Of a stretch of 64,000 bases of DNA, positions 14,949 through 23,301 are shown piece by piece (within the stretch, counting starts at the first letter, position 1; each line of letters begins with the position of its first letter). Under the pieces are notes generated by a model. It searched no databases. It had not been told where the DNA came from and saw only the letters and a list, made by a program, of their open reading frames with translations. The DNA is from UBA7236 sp964463165. GTDB taxonomy: Bacteria > Bacteroidota > Bacteroidia > Chitinophagales > BACL12. The position numbers were made by a program, and so were the translations under genes. The DNA lies in NCBI GenBank assembly GCA_964463165.1, contig CAYXBK010000010.1, forward strand, positions 1 to 64,000, in the 5' to 3' direction.

Positions 14949-16422
14949 GAAAATAAGCTGGGCCGACCTGTTTACCCTGATCCACGGAATGACTGCCGCG
15001 GAAAAAGGGTATTTTAAAAAATACAACAGTGGATATACTGGGGCAGGGAAGGTCCAGTATGCGAAATTATTTGATGCGATAGCCGGGATGAAAACGCCCG
15101 ATGCGGCATTTCTTGAAAAACGGTTCAGCCACAACACAAAGAACATTTACAGTTTGCGGAGTTTCCTGCAGAAGCAGATCCTTAAAAGTTTGCGGATGTA
15201 TCATGTGGAAAGTGATGTTTCTTTTACCTTGCGTGATGCGCTCGACAATATTGCAATTCTGAATGCAAAAGGAATGCATAAACAATGTATCGATATCATT
15301 GAAAAAGGATTGGCAATATCGCAAACGTACGGGATGACAAATTATACAATTTTATTTCTCACCGAAAAAAGGCAGCAGTTGAAATATTATGCGGAAGCGA
15401 AAAGAAATATACACGCAAATGAGATCAGGCAAGGACTTATCCAACAGGCGAAAACGATCATAAATAAAGAAATAATTAAAGAGGCGCATTTAAAATCCAT
15501 TCATTGGTTAAATACATATGTGCCGCTTCGCGATGAAAAAATAAGAACAGAAGCGGAAACATTATATCTGCAGCTGAAAGAAATTTCTGAAGACGGATTG
15601 AAAGAGTATAATGAAAAAAACCTCTGGTTCGCAGCATTATCCAATATTTGTGCAATGCTCGATAAAACGGAGGAATCAATTACGTATCAGCAACAATCCA
15701 TTGAATTGATGGATCAAATCGATGTCAGAAAAATAAACAGGGTATTGAATTATGCGGCTGCAATATTTAATATATGCAATTTAACGCTGGGTGCACGTGA
15801 TACACAGCGCTCTGCATTCTGGATACATAAATTGCGGCGTATTGAAACCGCGAATGATTCGGAAACAATTTATATCGATTCGCTTGCCGTTTATCTTGAA
15901 TTTTATTTGCACAGTATTCGCGATACAGGTTATGATGCTGCGATTGTTGAAGCAGTCGAATCATTTTTGTTAAAAGAACATCCCATCCCGAATGTATTTT
16001 ATGATACACAGCTGTTATTGCTGAATTATTATATCCGCCACAAACATTATTCAGAAGCGCTGATAAAATCCAATAGCATTCTCAATAGTGATTATGTGCA
16101 TAGCCAGTCGGTTTATTTATTGCACGTGCGGTTGCTGAATATTCTTGTCCACTATAAAATGGGTAATTTGATTTTACTTCCGTCTTTAATTCGCAGCACA
16201 TACCGATTTATGCGCAAATTAAATATCCAGTTCCCCGTTGAAGCGCTGATCCTGAAATTCTTCAGCCGTTTATTATCCCAGCCTGCATCATCCGATATCC
16301 GCGAGCAATTCACAAAACTTTCCACCGAACTTGAAATCATTCTCAAAAACAAATCCGAACGCAAAGTAATGGAAACCTATTTTGATTATTATGCATGGTT
16401 AAAGGGGGAATTGGAGGGGTGA
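14947..16422 (+). CDS. Uncharacterised helical protein, module copy 2 (protein B2)
   Basis: A 491-residue cytosolic, helix-rich protein, the same length as its paralog B1 and collinear with it throughout: AEKGYFKKYNSGY, KNIYSLRSFLQKQILKSLR, FTLRDALDNI-ILN, GMTNYTILFLTEKRQQLKYY, KEHPIPNVFYDTQLLLLNYY and the terminal YFDYYAWLKGELEG. The start is the ATG at 14947, aligned with the B1 start. No catalytic motif is recognised; the second half has TPR-like helix pairs. Its location divergent from T9SS protein A2, matching module 1, argues that A and B work together. Fairly sure it is a real gene; function unknown. Confidence 0.8.
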   Translation: MKISWADLFTLIHGMTAAEKGYFKKYNSGYTGAGKVQYAKLFDAIAGMKTPDAAFLEKRFSHNTKNIYSLRSFLQKQILKSLRMYHVESDVSFTLRDALDNIAILNAKGMHKQCIDIIEKGLAISQTYGMTNYTILFLTEKRQQLKYYAEAKRNIHANEIRQGLIQQAKTIINKEIIKEAHLKSIHWLNTYVPLRDEKIRTEAETLYLQLKEISEDGLKEYNEKNLWFAALSNICAMLDKTEESITYQQQSIELMDQIDVRKINRVLNYAAAIFNICNLTLGARDTQRSAFWIHKLRRIETANDSETIYIDSLAVYLEFYLHSIRDTGYDAAIVEAVESFLLKEHPIPNVFYDTQLLLLNYYIRHKHYSEALIKSNSILNSDYVHSQSVYLLHVRLLNILVHYKMGNLILLPSLIRSTYRFMRKLNIQFPVEALILKFFSRLLSQPASSDIREQFTKLSTELEIILKNKSERKVMETYFDYYAWLKGELEG

Positions 16423-16484
16423 GGAGGGGATTGCAGCAATACTTTATTTTAGGGACAAACTGTGAAATGTAGTTTTTATTTAGA

Positions 16485-18461
16485 TTAAATAATTTGAAAT
16501 CCAATGCTTACCAAATATTCGAAAGTTGGATTGTAATATTCGGGTTTTCTTGAATAATCTAATACATTTCCTTCAGGTATAACCACTACCATTCCTTGAC
16601 GAGCTCTTGTAAGTAAAACACGGTATGCATTAATGAGATATTTTTTTCTTTCTGGGTTTTTAACGTTTTGCCATTTGTTTCCTTTAAAAGAAAACGGCTT
16701 CCAGCCATTTTCTGAATATCGTAGATCTCCATCCCACACCACGCACGCCCAATCTACTTCAAGTCCCTGAATATCAAATTCTGTTGCAACATCCTCTAAA
16801 AAATTAGAAGAGCGAATATCATCATTTCCTTGAAGAAACCAATTAACTGGATTCATTGGTGATTTAACATCAATAGCAAACGGTTTCAATCGTTGGGCTT
16901 GAGAGGAGACAATTATTCCATAACGTTCACTTCCTCTAGCCTTTTCTTTCAACCATACTTTCGCTTTATGCAAATCTCTTGTTATTACAATTGGGTATTT
17001 GTCTTCAACCTTTTTATGTATTGATTTTGCTTCTTGAAGATTCAAATCCAAAATATTCTTAATTAACAATGAAAGGTTTTCTGCTCTAAATGAGCGCATT
17101 GAAACTCCAAGATGTAAATCAGGGTTATACTTTACTGAACTTTTCGATCGCAAATTTCTAATTGCATCTTTAGCTGCATATTCTGAGTCGGTTAGATTTG
17201 GTGAAATGTAAACATGCCAATCCGAAAAAGTATTTTTAATTGCATTAAGCCACTCTGATATTCCTGCCTCTCCTATATTTATTTCCTGACCACCCCCAAC
17301 TAAACAAACTATCACAGCCCAATCTTTGTGTCTATGTAGGCATGATATTAGAAATTCAGGCTCAGAAAACTTAAAGTCAGGTTGATTTTTTTTCTGCCGC
17401 ATGAACTTCACAGTTTGTTCTTTGTTCCAAGCTCTTTGTGCTTCATCAAAAATCGCTACGTGATCAAATGGAGCTTCAGTATTTATTAAGTATGCGTCAC
17501 GATAATGATGTATAATTTGAATGAACGACTTAACAGCTTGTTTTGCTGATTGTTTTGTGATCCGGCTACCTTGCTCTGATTCTCTTTTGACTTTATCTCT
17601 AGTTAACGCTTCTTGTAAGATTGCAACCAAAGGGGCATTACCAGAAAGATAAACACTTGTATTTCCTTTTTCTTTATCTAAATGTTGGGTTGCAACTTTC
17701 AATCCTACTAATGTTTTTCCAGCACCAGGAACGCCAGTTACAAAGCAAATTATTTTTTGATTATTTTCTTTTGCCTGAACAATGATATTAGAAATTGCGG
17801 TTGTAGTTTGGGTAAGATTTTTTGCCCCTGCATCGCTTCGAGTTATTTCTTCAACTGAATGGTTATTATAAAGTGATACAGCAGCTTCAATAATTGTGGG
17901 AGTGGGTGAATATGCTCCTTTTGCAAATTCTTCTCCATTAACTAAACTTTTTTTAGTAAAAAAATCTAAAATAGATTTCATTGCTAAAGGTAAATCGTCT
18001 TTACATGTTTTAATCGGTGTCAGCAAATTATCATCGTGCGAAGTAGTAATAATTTCAAGGAATGATTTCTTTGTTTCGGTTGCAACCAGTATAGGAACAA
18101 GTAAAGCTCTATGACTTGGTTTATGGAAATTTTTTAAGTCAAGCGCATAATCCCAAACCTGTTCAATCTGGTATTGGAGGAATTTATTTTCACCAACTTT
18201 AAACTCAATAATAAAAACTATATCATCAATTATTACAATGGAATCGACTCGCTTTCCCATTCTTGGAATAGAGAATTCAAAAAAGATAGTTCCATTGTAA
18301 CCATGAATAGCTTTTTTTAAAATAGGAATTTGTTGTTCCCAGGATTTATTTTGTAATACGTTTGAATCAAACTGATTTGCCAACGTAATTGCCCCGATAA
18401 TTTCTTCGGAGCTTTTTCCCAAAAACGATTTTATGCTATCTTTAAAATAATAGTTAAGCAT
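16485..18461 (-). CDS. DUF2075-type DNA/RNA helicase with N-terminal PD-(D/E)XK nuclease-like domain
   Basis: A 658-residue protein. The N-terminal part (about residues 60-115) carries a PD-(D/E)XK-like pattern: D73 in RVDSIVIID, then E86-x-K88 in IIEFKVG, followed by a QIEQVWDYALDL helix. From about residue 235 comes a superfamily 1-like ATPase: Walker A GVPGAGKT (243-250), DEAQ at 339-342, and a late helicase motif (YRVLLTRARQGMVVVIP) near the C-terminus. This is the Schlafen-group-3/DUF2075 architecture. Such proteins are usually annotated as putative nucleases and some are suspected of antiviral defence; that role here is inference. It stands alone between gene B2 and the mutase genes with no restriction or toxin partner. 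Confidence 0.85.
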   Translation of the reverse strand: MLNYYFKDSIKSFLGKSSEEIIGAITLANQFDSNVLQNKSWEQQIPILKKAIHGYNGTIFFEFSIPRMGKRVDSIVIIDDIVFIIEFKVGENKFLQYQIEQVWDYALDLKNFHKPSHRALLVPILVATETKKSFLEIITTSHDDNLLTPIKTCKDDLPLAMKSILDFFTKKSLVNGEEFAKGAYSPTPTIIEAAVSLYNNHSVEEITRSDAGAKNLTQTTTAISNIIVQAKENNQKIICFVTGVPGAGKTLVGLKVATQHLDKEKGNTSVYLSGNAPLVAILQEALTRDKVKRESEQGSRITKQSAKQAVKSFIQIIHHYRDAYLINTEAPFDHVAIFDEAQRAWNKEQTVKFMRQKKNQPDFKFSEPEFLISCLHRHKDWAVIVCLVGGGQEINIGEAGISEWLNAIKNTFSDWHVYISPNLTDSEYAAKDAIRNLRSKSSVKYNPDLHLGVSMRSFRAENLSLLIKNILDLNLQEAKSIHKKVEDKYPIVITRDLHKAKVWLKEKARGSERYGIIVSSQAQRLKPFAIDVKSPMNPVNWFLQGNDDIRSSNFLEDVATEFDIQGLEVDWACVVWDGDLRYSENGWKPFSFKGNKWQNVKNPERKKYLINAYRVLLTRARQGMVVVIPEGNVLDYSRKPEYYNPTFEYLVSIGFQII

Positions 18462-18491
18462 TATTTATAAATTACCATTGATAATTTCCCC

Positions 18492-20558
18492 TCACCCAAT
18501 CATCCTCTCCAACACCTCCACCGCCGCATCACTTATCACCGTCCCCGGTCCGAAAATGAATGAGGCACCTGCATCGAATAGAAATTTATGATCCTGTTGG
18601 GGGATGACACCGCCGACGATAACGAGAATATCTTCCCTGCCGTATTTTTTTAATTCTTCGATGACCTGGGGGACGAGTGTTTTATGGCCGGCAGCGAGAG
18701 AGGAAATGCCGATTACGTGCACATCATTTTCAATAGCTTGTTTGGCCGCTTCGGCGGGGGTTAAAAATAAAGGGGAAATGTCGACGTCAAAACCGATATC
18801 GGCAAAGGCGGTGGCAATTACTTTCGCACCCCGGTCGTGGCCGTCCTGACCGAGTTTGGCAACGAGGATGCGTGGGCGGCGGCCGTCTTTTTCGGCGAAG
18901 GCATCACTTAATTGTCTGGCTTTTAAAAAACTTTCATTGTCCATAACTTCTTTTTGATATACACCACTTACGGTTTGAATATGTGCCTGGTAACGGCCGA
19001 ATGCAATTTCCATGGCGTCGGAAATTTCACCGAGTGTTGCACGTTTTCTTGCGGCAATAATTGCAAGCTCCAGTAAATTTCCGTTTCCGGTTTGAGCACA
19101 ATTTGTAATTTCCTGCAATGCATTTTTTACTTCATCATTATTTCTTTCTGATTTTACTTTTTGTATGCGCTCAATTTGTTTTGTCCGCACTTCGGAATTA
19201 TCGATTTCGAGAATTTCAATTTTATTTTCTTCATCCACTTTAAATGCATTTAATCCGATAATTATATCCTGTACGGCATCAATGCGTCCCTGTTTTTTTG
19301 CAGCGGCTACTTCAATGCGCATTTTCGGTATGCCTGCTTCAATTGCTTTCGACATGCCGCCGAGCGCTTCCACTTCTTCAATTAATTTCCATGCGTCTTC
19401 AATTATTTGTGCTGTTAATTGCTCCACAATATAACTGCCGCCCCAGGGATCTGTTGTTTTGCAAATGCCTGTTTCTTTCTGCAAATAAATTTGTGTGTTG
19501 CGTGCAATGGCTGCGGAAAAATCGGTAGGCAATGCAATGGCTTCATCGAGTGAATTTGTATGCAGACTTTGTGTGCCGCCCAATGCTGCAGACATTGCCT
19601 CGATGGTTGTGCGTGCAACATTATTAAACGGTTGCTGTTCGGTTAAACTCCATCCGGATGTCTGACAATGTGTGCGCAATAAAAGTGATTTACTATTCGC
19701 AGGATTAAATTGTTTCATCAGCATACTCCACAACACTCTTGCTGCACGCAATTTTGCAATTTCTTTGAAATGATCTATGCCGATGCCGAAGAAAAAACTT
19801 AATCGCGGCGCAAATTCATCTACACTTAATCCTGCGGCAATACCGGTGCGGACATATTCAATTCCATCTGCCAATGTATAAGCCAATTCAATTTCGGGTG
19901 TTGCACCGGCTTCCTGCATATGATAACCGGAAATGGAAATGGAATTAAATTTCGGCATATGCTGCGAACAATATTTAAATATATCTGCAACAATGCGCAT
20001 ACTCGGTGCAGGCGGATATATATATGTATTGCGCACCATGAATTCTTTCAGAATATCATTTTGAATCGTGCCGTTTAATTGTTCTGGTTTTACACCTTGT
20101 TCTTCTGCTGCAATAATAAAAAATGCGAGGATCGGAATGACGGCCCCGTTCATTGTCATGCTCACACTCATCTGATCGAGCGGGATCTGATCAAATAATA
20201 TTTTCATATCCTCCACCGAATCGATTGCAACACCTGCCATACCCACATCTCCAAAAACCCGTTCATTATCCGAATCATAACCGCGGTGTGTGGCAAGATC
20301 AAATGCAACGGATAATCCTTTTTGTCCGGCCGCTAAATTCTTTCTGTAAAATTCATTTGATTTTTCTGCGGTGGAAAATCCGGCGTATTGTCTGATCGTC
20401 CATGGCTGCATGACATACATGGTTGTGTACGGGCCGCGGAGAAAAGGATCTAAACCGGGAAATGAATTAATTACAGGTTCGAATGCATCAGGCGGAAACT
20501 GATGATTGTGTTCGATCTGGTAATTAACGAATGGGATATTTTTGAAATCTGGTTTCAT
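18492..20558 (-). CDS. mutB: Methylmalonyl-CoA mutase, large (catalytic) subunit
   Basis: Interconverts (R)-methylmalonyl-CoA and succinyl-CoA with adenosylcobalamin; cytosolic, in propionate/odd-chain metabolism. The catalytic barrel shows YAGFSTAEKSNEFYRKNL, GLSVAFDLATHRGYDSD, TIQNDILKEFMVRNTYI and SISGYHMQEAGA. The cobalamin domain has DGHDRG with the lower axial H574, followed by ISSLAAGHKTL and VGGVIP. I chose the ATG at 20558 (MKPDFKN) over a TTG six codons upstream. The length of 688 aa is slightly below the usual 710-720. It lies downstream of the small-subunit gene, same strand, across a 324-nt gap filled by C-rich repeats. Confidence 0.97.
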   Translation of the reverse strand: MKPDFKNIPFVNYQIEHNHQFPPDAFEPVINSFPGLDPFLRGPYTTMYVMQPWTIRQYAGFSTAEKSNEFYRKNLAAGQKGLSVAFDLATHRGYDSDNERVFGDVGMAGVAIDSVEDMKILFDQIPLDQMSVSMTMNGAVIPILAFFIIAAEEQGVKPEQLNGTIQNDILKEFMVRNTYIYPPAPSMRIVADIFKYCSQHMPKFNSISISGYHMQEAGATPEIELAYTLADGIEYVRTGIAAGLSVDEFAPRLSFFFGIGIDHFKEIAKLRAARVLWSMLMKQFNPANSKSLLLRTHCQTSGWSLTEQQPFNNVARTTIEAMSAALGGTQSLHTNSLDEAIALPTDFSAAIARNTQIYLQKETGICKTTDPWGGSYIVEQLTAQIIEDAWKLIEEVEALGGMSKAIEAGIPKMRIEVAAAKKQGRIDAVQDIIIGLNAFKVDEENKIEILEIDNSEVRTKQIERIQKVKSERNNDEVKNALQEITNCAQTGNGNLLELAIIAARKRATLGEISDAMEIAFGRYQAHIQTVSGVYQKEVMDNESFLKARQLSDAFAEKDGRRPRILVAKLGQDGHDRGAKVIATAFADIGFDVDISPLFLTPAEAAKQAIENDVHVIGISSLAAGHKTLVPQVIEELKKYGREDILVIVGGVIPQQDHKFLFDAGASFIFGPGTVISDAAVEVLERMIG

Positions 20559-20632
20559 GATGTTTTTTATACGCAAAAAGGCGCTAAGGTTTTTTAATTT
20601 AATTAAGTTTTTTCAATCTGCACTTTTCACCC

Positions 20633-20835
20633 CCCTTAGTCCCCCCTCAAGGGGGGGAAGGCTTTAATTTCTTTTCAATAATTTAATTATAATTCCAAAA
20701 TCTTATTTTCAATTAAAATGAAATTTACTCATCAGGTCTTTTGTCTTGACACACCCCTACCCCTCTCAAGAGGGGAAGGCTTTGATTTCTTTTCAATACA
20801 TTAATTTTAATTCCAAAATTTATTTTTCATTAATG
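20633..20835. repeat. Two diverged ~80-nt direct repeats with C-rich hairpins, between mutA and mutB
   Basis: Unit 1 (about 20633-20716) and unit 2 (about 20752-20834) are offset by 118 nt. Each begins with a C-run/TCAA/G-run hairpin (CCCCCCTCAAGGGGGG; CCCCTCTCAAGAGGGG). It continues GGAAGGCTTT-ATTTCTTTTCAATA, then an AT-rich stretch ending AATTCCAAAAT-TTATTTT. They fill most of the gap between the two subunit genes. No gene or riboswitch is seen there. Confidence 0.8.
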
Positions 20836-20882
20836 TTTTAATTCGCAACGCTTTCTCACTTCTCACTTCAACCTTCTCTCTT

Positions 20883-22109
20883 CTAACTTCTTACTTTCTC
20901 CAAAATCCCTCCACCATCTTCCATCTGCTGAAATAATTCCCATGCATTTTCTGCCAATTCAGTCGTAATTGTTTCTAAATAAAAACTGCCGTTAGCTGCT
21001 TCGCGGTAATGATCGAAATGCGATTCGTAGCGCAAAATATTCTGGATATGTGTTGCAAGGCGAACAGCATCCGTATCATTTGTATCGTAAGGCAAAATAC
21101 TTAGTGTATCGCAACCGCCGAGGATCGCACTCATTGCTTCCGTTGTGGTGCGGATCAAATTCGAATGTCCGGAATTTGTATCGGAAGAGTGCAGTGTTGT
21201 TACTGCATGCATATGCGGATTGGGAATATATTCAATGTCTTCAATAAAAGCTTTTAATAAATTCGTCCATAAAATCCTGAATGCACGCAATTTTGCAATT
21301 TCAAAAAAATAATCCGGGCCAATGGAAAAGCGAAAAGTAAATAAATGAATTAATTCTTCCAACGGAACATCTCTTTCACTCATTTGTTCGAGATATTCTG
21401 CTGCTATACTCAATGCATTTGCTAATTGCTCTGTGTGATTTGTATTTTCAAAAATTGTTGCATCCACTTTAATTAACCGGCAATCATGTAAATGCGGGGT
21501 CAGTCTGAAAAATAATTGAGCAAGGTTATTAAATGATTTTTCACCGTGTTCGATATTTTGATTTTTAATAAAATAACTGATCGGATCAAATTCAATTCCG
21601 CTGATCAGTAAATCCCGGTTGCCGATAAAGCCGACACGTTCACGCCAGATATTTACAATATTTTCTTCGGTAAGATCACTTTCAACATGCAGCCAAAATG
21701 TATGCTGATAATTTATTTTCCGGATATCATTAAAAAATACATCCCAGTCCGAACTATGTATTCTCAAACAATTTGCACCGCGTTTTAAAGATGCAATCAC
21801 CAGGTCGTTTAAAAATACACCGTCGCTGTATGTTTCTTCACAAATATTCCAGACAAGTACATCGGCACCCTGCTCATGAATGGCAGAAACAATTTCATCA
21901 TCAAAATCCTCAAGAAATTCCGATGAAACATCTTTTACAAAATCCGGCAGATCATCTTTTGTATAAAGCGGTTGAATCCGTATCCCGTCATTTTCACTTA
22001 TCAGTTTCGCATTGAAGTCTGCGCCCTTTAAATCTTTATTCACCTGTTGCAGCCAGGCTTCTTTTGTCGCACCGGGAAGCGGATGGAAGAGTTTTTCGGA
22101 ATGTGTCAT
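20883..22109 (-). CDS. mutA: Methylmalonyl-CoA mutase, small subunit (short form)
   Basis: A 408-residue homolog of the mutase barrel without the cobalamin-binding domain. It matches at the N-terminus (HPLPGATKEAWLQQVNKDLKGAD), in the barrel (FRFSIGPDYFFEIAKLRAFRILW) and at the end (GSFYLETITTELAENAWELFQQMEDGGG). It pairs with MutB in a heterodimer and is non-catalytic in characterised enzymes. The classical subunit is over 600 residues because it keeps a degenerate B12-like domain. Here the protein stops at the end of the barrel, and I see no remnant of the second domain before the next gene. It is upstream of mutB and probably co-transcribed. Confidence 0.92.
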   Translation of the reverse strand: MTHSEKLFHPLPGATKEAWLQQVNKDLKGADFNAKLISENDGIRIQPLYTKDDLPDFVKDVSSEFLEDFDDEIVSAIHEQGADVLVWNICEETYSDGVFLNDLVIASLKRGANCLRIHSSDWDVFFNDIRKINYQHTFWLHVESDLTEENIVNIWRERVGFIGNRDLLISGIEFDPISYFIKNQNIEHGEKSFNNLAQLFFRLTPHLHDCRLIKVDATIFENTNHTEQLANALSIAAEYLEQMSERDVPLEELIHLFTFRFSIGPDYFFEIAKLRAFRILWTNLLKAFIEDIEYIPNPHMHAVTTLHSSDTNSGHSNLIRTTTEAMSAILGGCDTLSILPYDTNDTDAVRLATHIQNILRYESHFDHYREAANGSFYLETITTELAENAWELFQQMEDGGGILEKVRS

Positions 22110-22140
22110 TTAAAAACAGAAATTTCTAAATGCAAATATC

Positions 22141-22456
22141 GAATAAGGAAAAAGGAATATCGAATATCGAACAAGGAATAATGAACTGCTTATGCGAGAA
22201 TTGGCTGGCGCAGCAACCTGCCGGCAAACGCTTCAGGCTGCGCTTCGGCAGGCAGGCCCAGAACATAGAACCCTGAACTCTGAACTCTGAACTCTGAACT
22301 CTGAACCCTGAACCCTGAACTCAGAACTCTGAACACTGAACCCTGAACACTGAACTCAGAACTCTGAACACTGAACCCTGAACACTGAACTCAGAACGGG
22401 AATCCCGAAGCACGCAAACTCACGAACACACGAACACGTGAACACCCGAACACTTC
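22141..22456. repeat. Mosaic intergenic repeat, locus 2 (heptads GAACTCT/GAACCCT)
   Basis: The gap between mutA and the enoyl-CoA hydratase holds, in order: an A-rich stretch with GAATATC-type units (22141-22190); the core GCTGGCGCAGCAACCTGCC (from 22204); a TCGGCAGGCAGGCCC block (about 22245-22260); about 18 tandem 7-nt units GAAC(T/C/A)C(T/A) (22272-22397); and ACACGAAC-type 8-nt units (22410-22455). The core and heptads recur at 35.9 and 39.7 kb. No ORF of note. A TATCTTTA element close to -7 consensus (22458-22465) precedes the hydratase. Confidence 0.85.
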
Positions 22457-22481
22457 TTATCTTTAACCCAAAATCATTCAA

Positions 22482-23270
22482 ATGCAACTCGAAAACCTCT
22501 TAACGGAAATTAAAGACCATATTCTCTACATCACTATCAACCGGCCGAAAAATTTAAATGCGCTCAATATTCAGACAATTGTTGAACTGGATGAAGTGTT
22601 TGAAGAATATATGTACAATGATGAAGTAAAAGGAGTAATTATTACCGGAGCAGGTGAAAAAGCATTTGTTGCCGGAGCAGATATTTCAGAGTTTGCAGAT
22701 TTTACACCCGAGCAGGGAAAAACAATGAGCGAAAATGGTCATGATACATTCGATAAAATTGAAAATTATCCGAAGCCCGTAATTGCTGCCGTAAATGGCT
22801 ATGCATTGGGCGGCGGTTGCGAATTATCGATGGCCTGTCATATGCGTGTTGCAAGTGAAAATGCAATTTTCGGTCAGCCGGAAGTGAACCTCGGATTAAT
22901 TCCGGGATACGGCGGCACGCAGCGATTAATCGAATTGATCGGCAAAGGAAAAGCAATTGAATTGTTAATGACGGGTGATTCGATAAATGCAGCACTTGCA
23001 AAGGATCTCGGCCTGGTGAATTATGTGGTTCCGCAAACCGACCTGATCGGAAAATGTGAAGAGATCCTCAAAAAAATATTTACAAAAGGCCCGATCGCCG
23101 TTACAAAAATAATTCAGTGTGTGAATGCACATTTCCGCAGCGGCAGTTATGTGGGTGAAGGGTATCATACGGAGCGAGTGCAATTCGGTCAATGTATGGA
23201 AACAGAAGATTTTGTGGAAGGAACAACTGCATTTCTTGAAAAAAGAAAAGCGGAATTCAGGGGAAAATAA
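22482..23270 (+). CDS. Enoyl-CoA hydratase/isomerase (crotonase)
   Basis: A 262-residue crotonase that hydrates trans-2-enoyl-CoA in beta-oxidation or related acyl-CoA pathways; cytosolic. It shows the oxyanion loop AGEKAFVAGADISEF, the second glycine-rich loop LGGGCELSMACHMRVA and the glutamate-bearing FGQPEVNLGLIPGYGGTQRL. Length and start are normal. Its neighbour is the mutase pair (opposite strand), which fits a propionyl/acyl-CoA context. 3-hydroxybutyryl-CoA or short-chain specificity cannot be told from sequence. Confidence 0.95.
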   Translation: MQLENLLTEIKDHILYITINRPKNLNALNIQTIVELDEVFEEYMYNDEVKGVIITGAGEKAFVAGADISEFADFTPEQGKTMSENGHDTFDKIENYPKPVIAAVNGYALGGGCELSMACHMRVASENAIFGQPEVNLGLIPGYGGTQRLIELIGKGKAIELLMTGDSINAALAKDLGLVNYVVPQTDLIGKCEEILKKIFTKGPIAVTKIIQCVNAHFRSGSYVGEGYHTERVQFGQCMETEDFVEGTTAFLEKRKAEFRGK

Positions 23271-23301
23271 AATTGAGAATCATTTTTGCTAAGTGACCAG
23301 C

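Noticed and set aside
7777..16422. Gene B proteins as transcription factors
   Set aside because: No helix-turn-helix or other DNA-binding motif is visible, so the function is left open despite the palindromes.
17896..18114. Small plus-strand ORFs inside the nuclease-helicase gene and other genes
   Set aside because: All are antisense or out-of-frame to genes with clear families.
22272..22397. CRISPR-like look of the regular GAAC repeats
   Set aside because: Units are 7 nt with no spacers and no cas genes nearby.
22110..22481. Cobalamin riboswitch upstream of the mutase genes
   Set aside because: No B12-box-like sequence was seen; the region is filled by the mosaic repeat.
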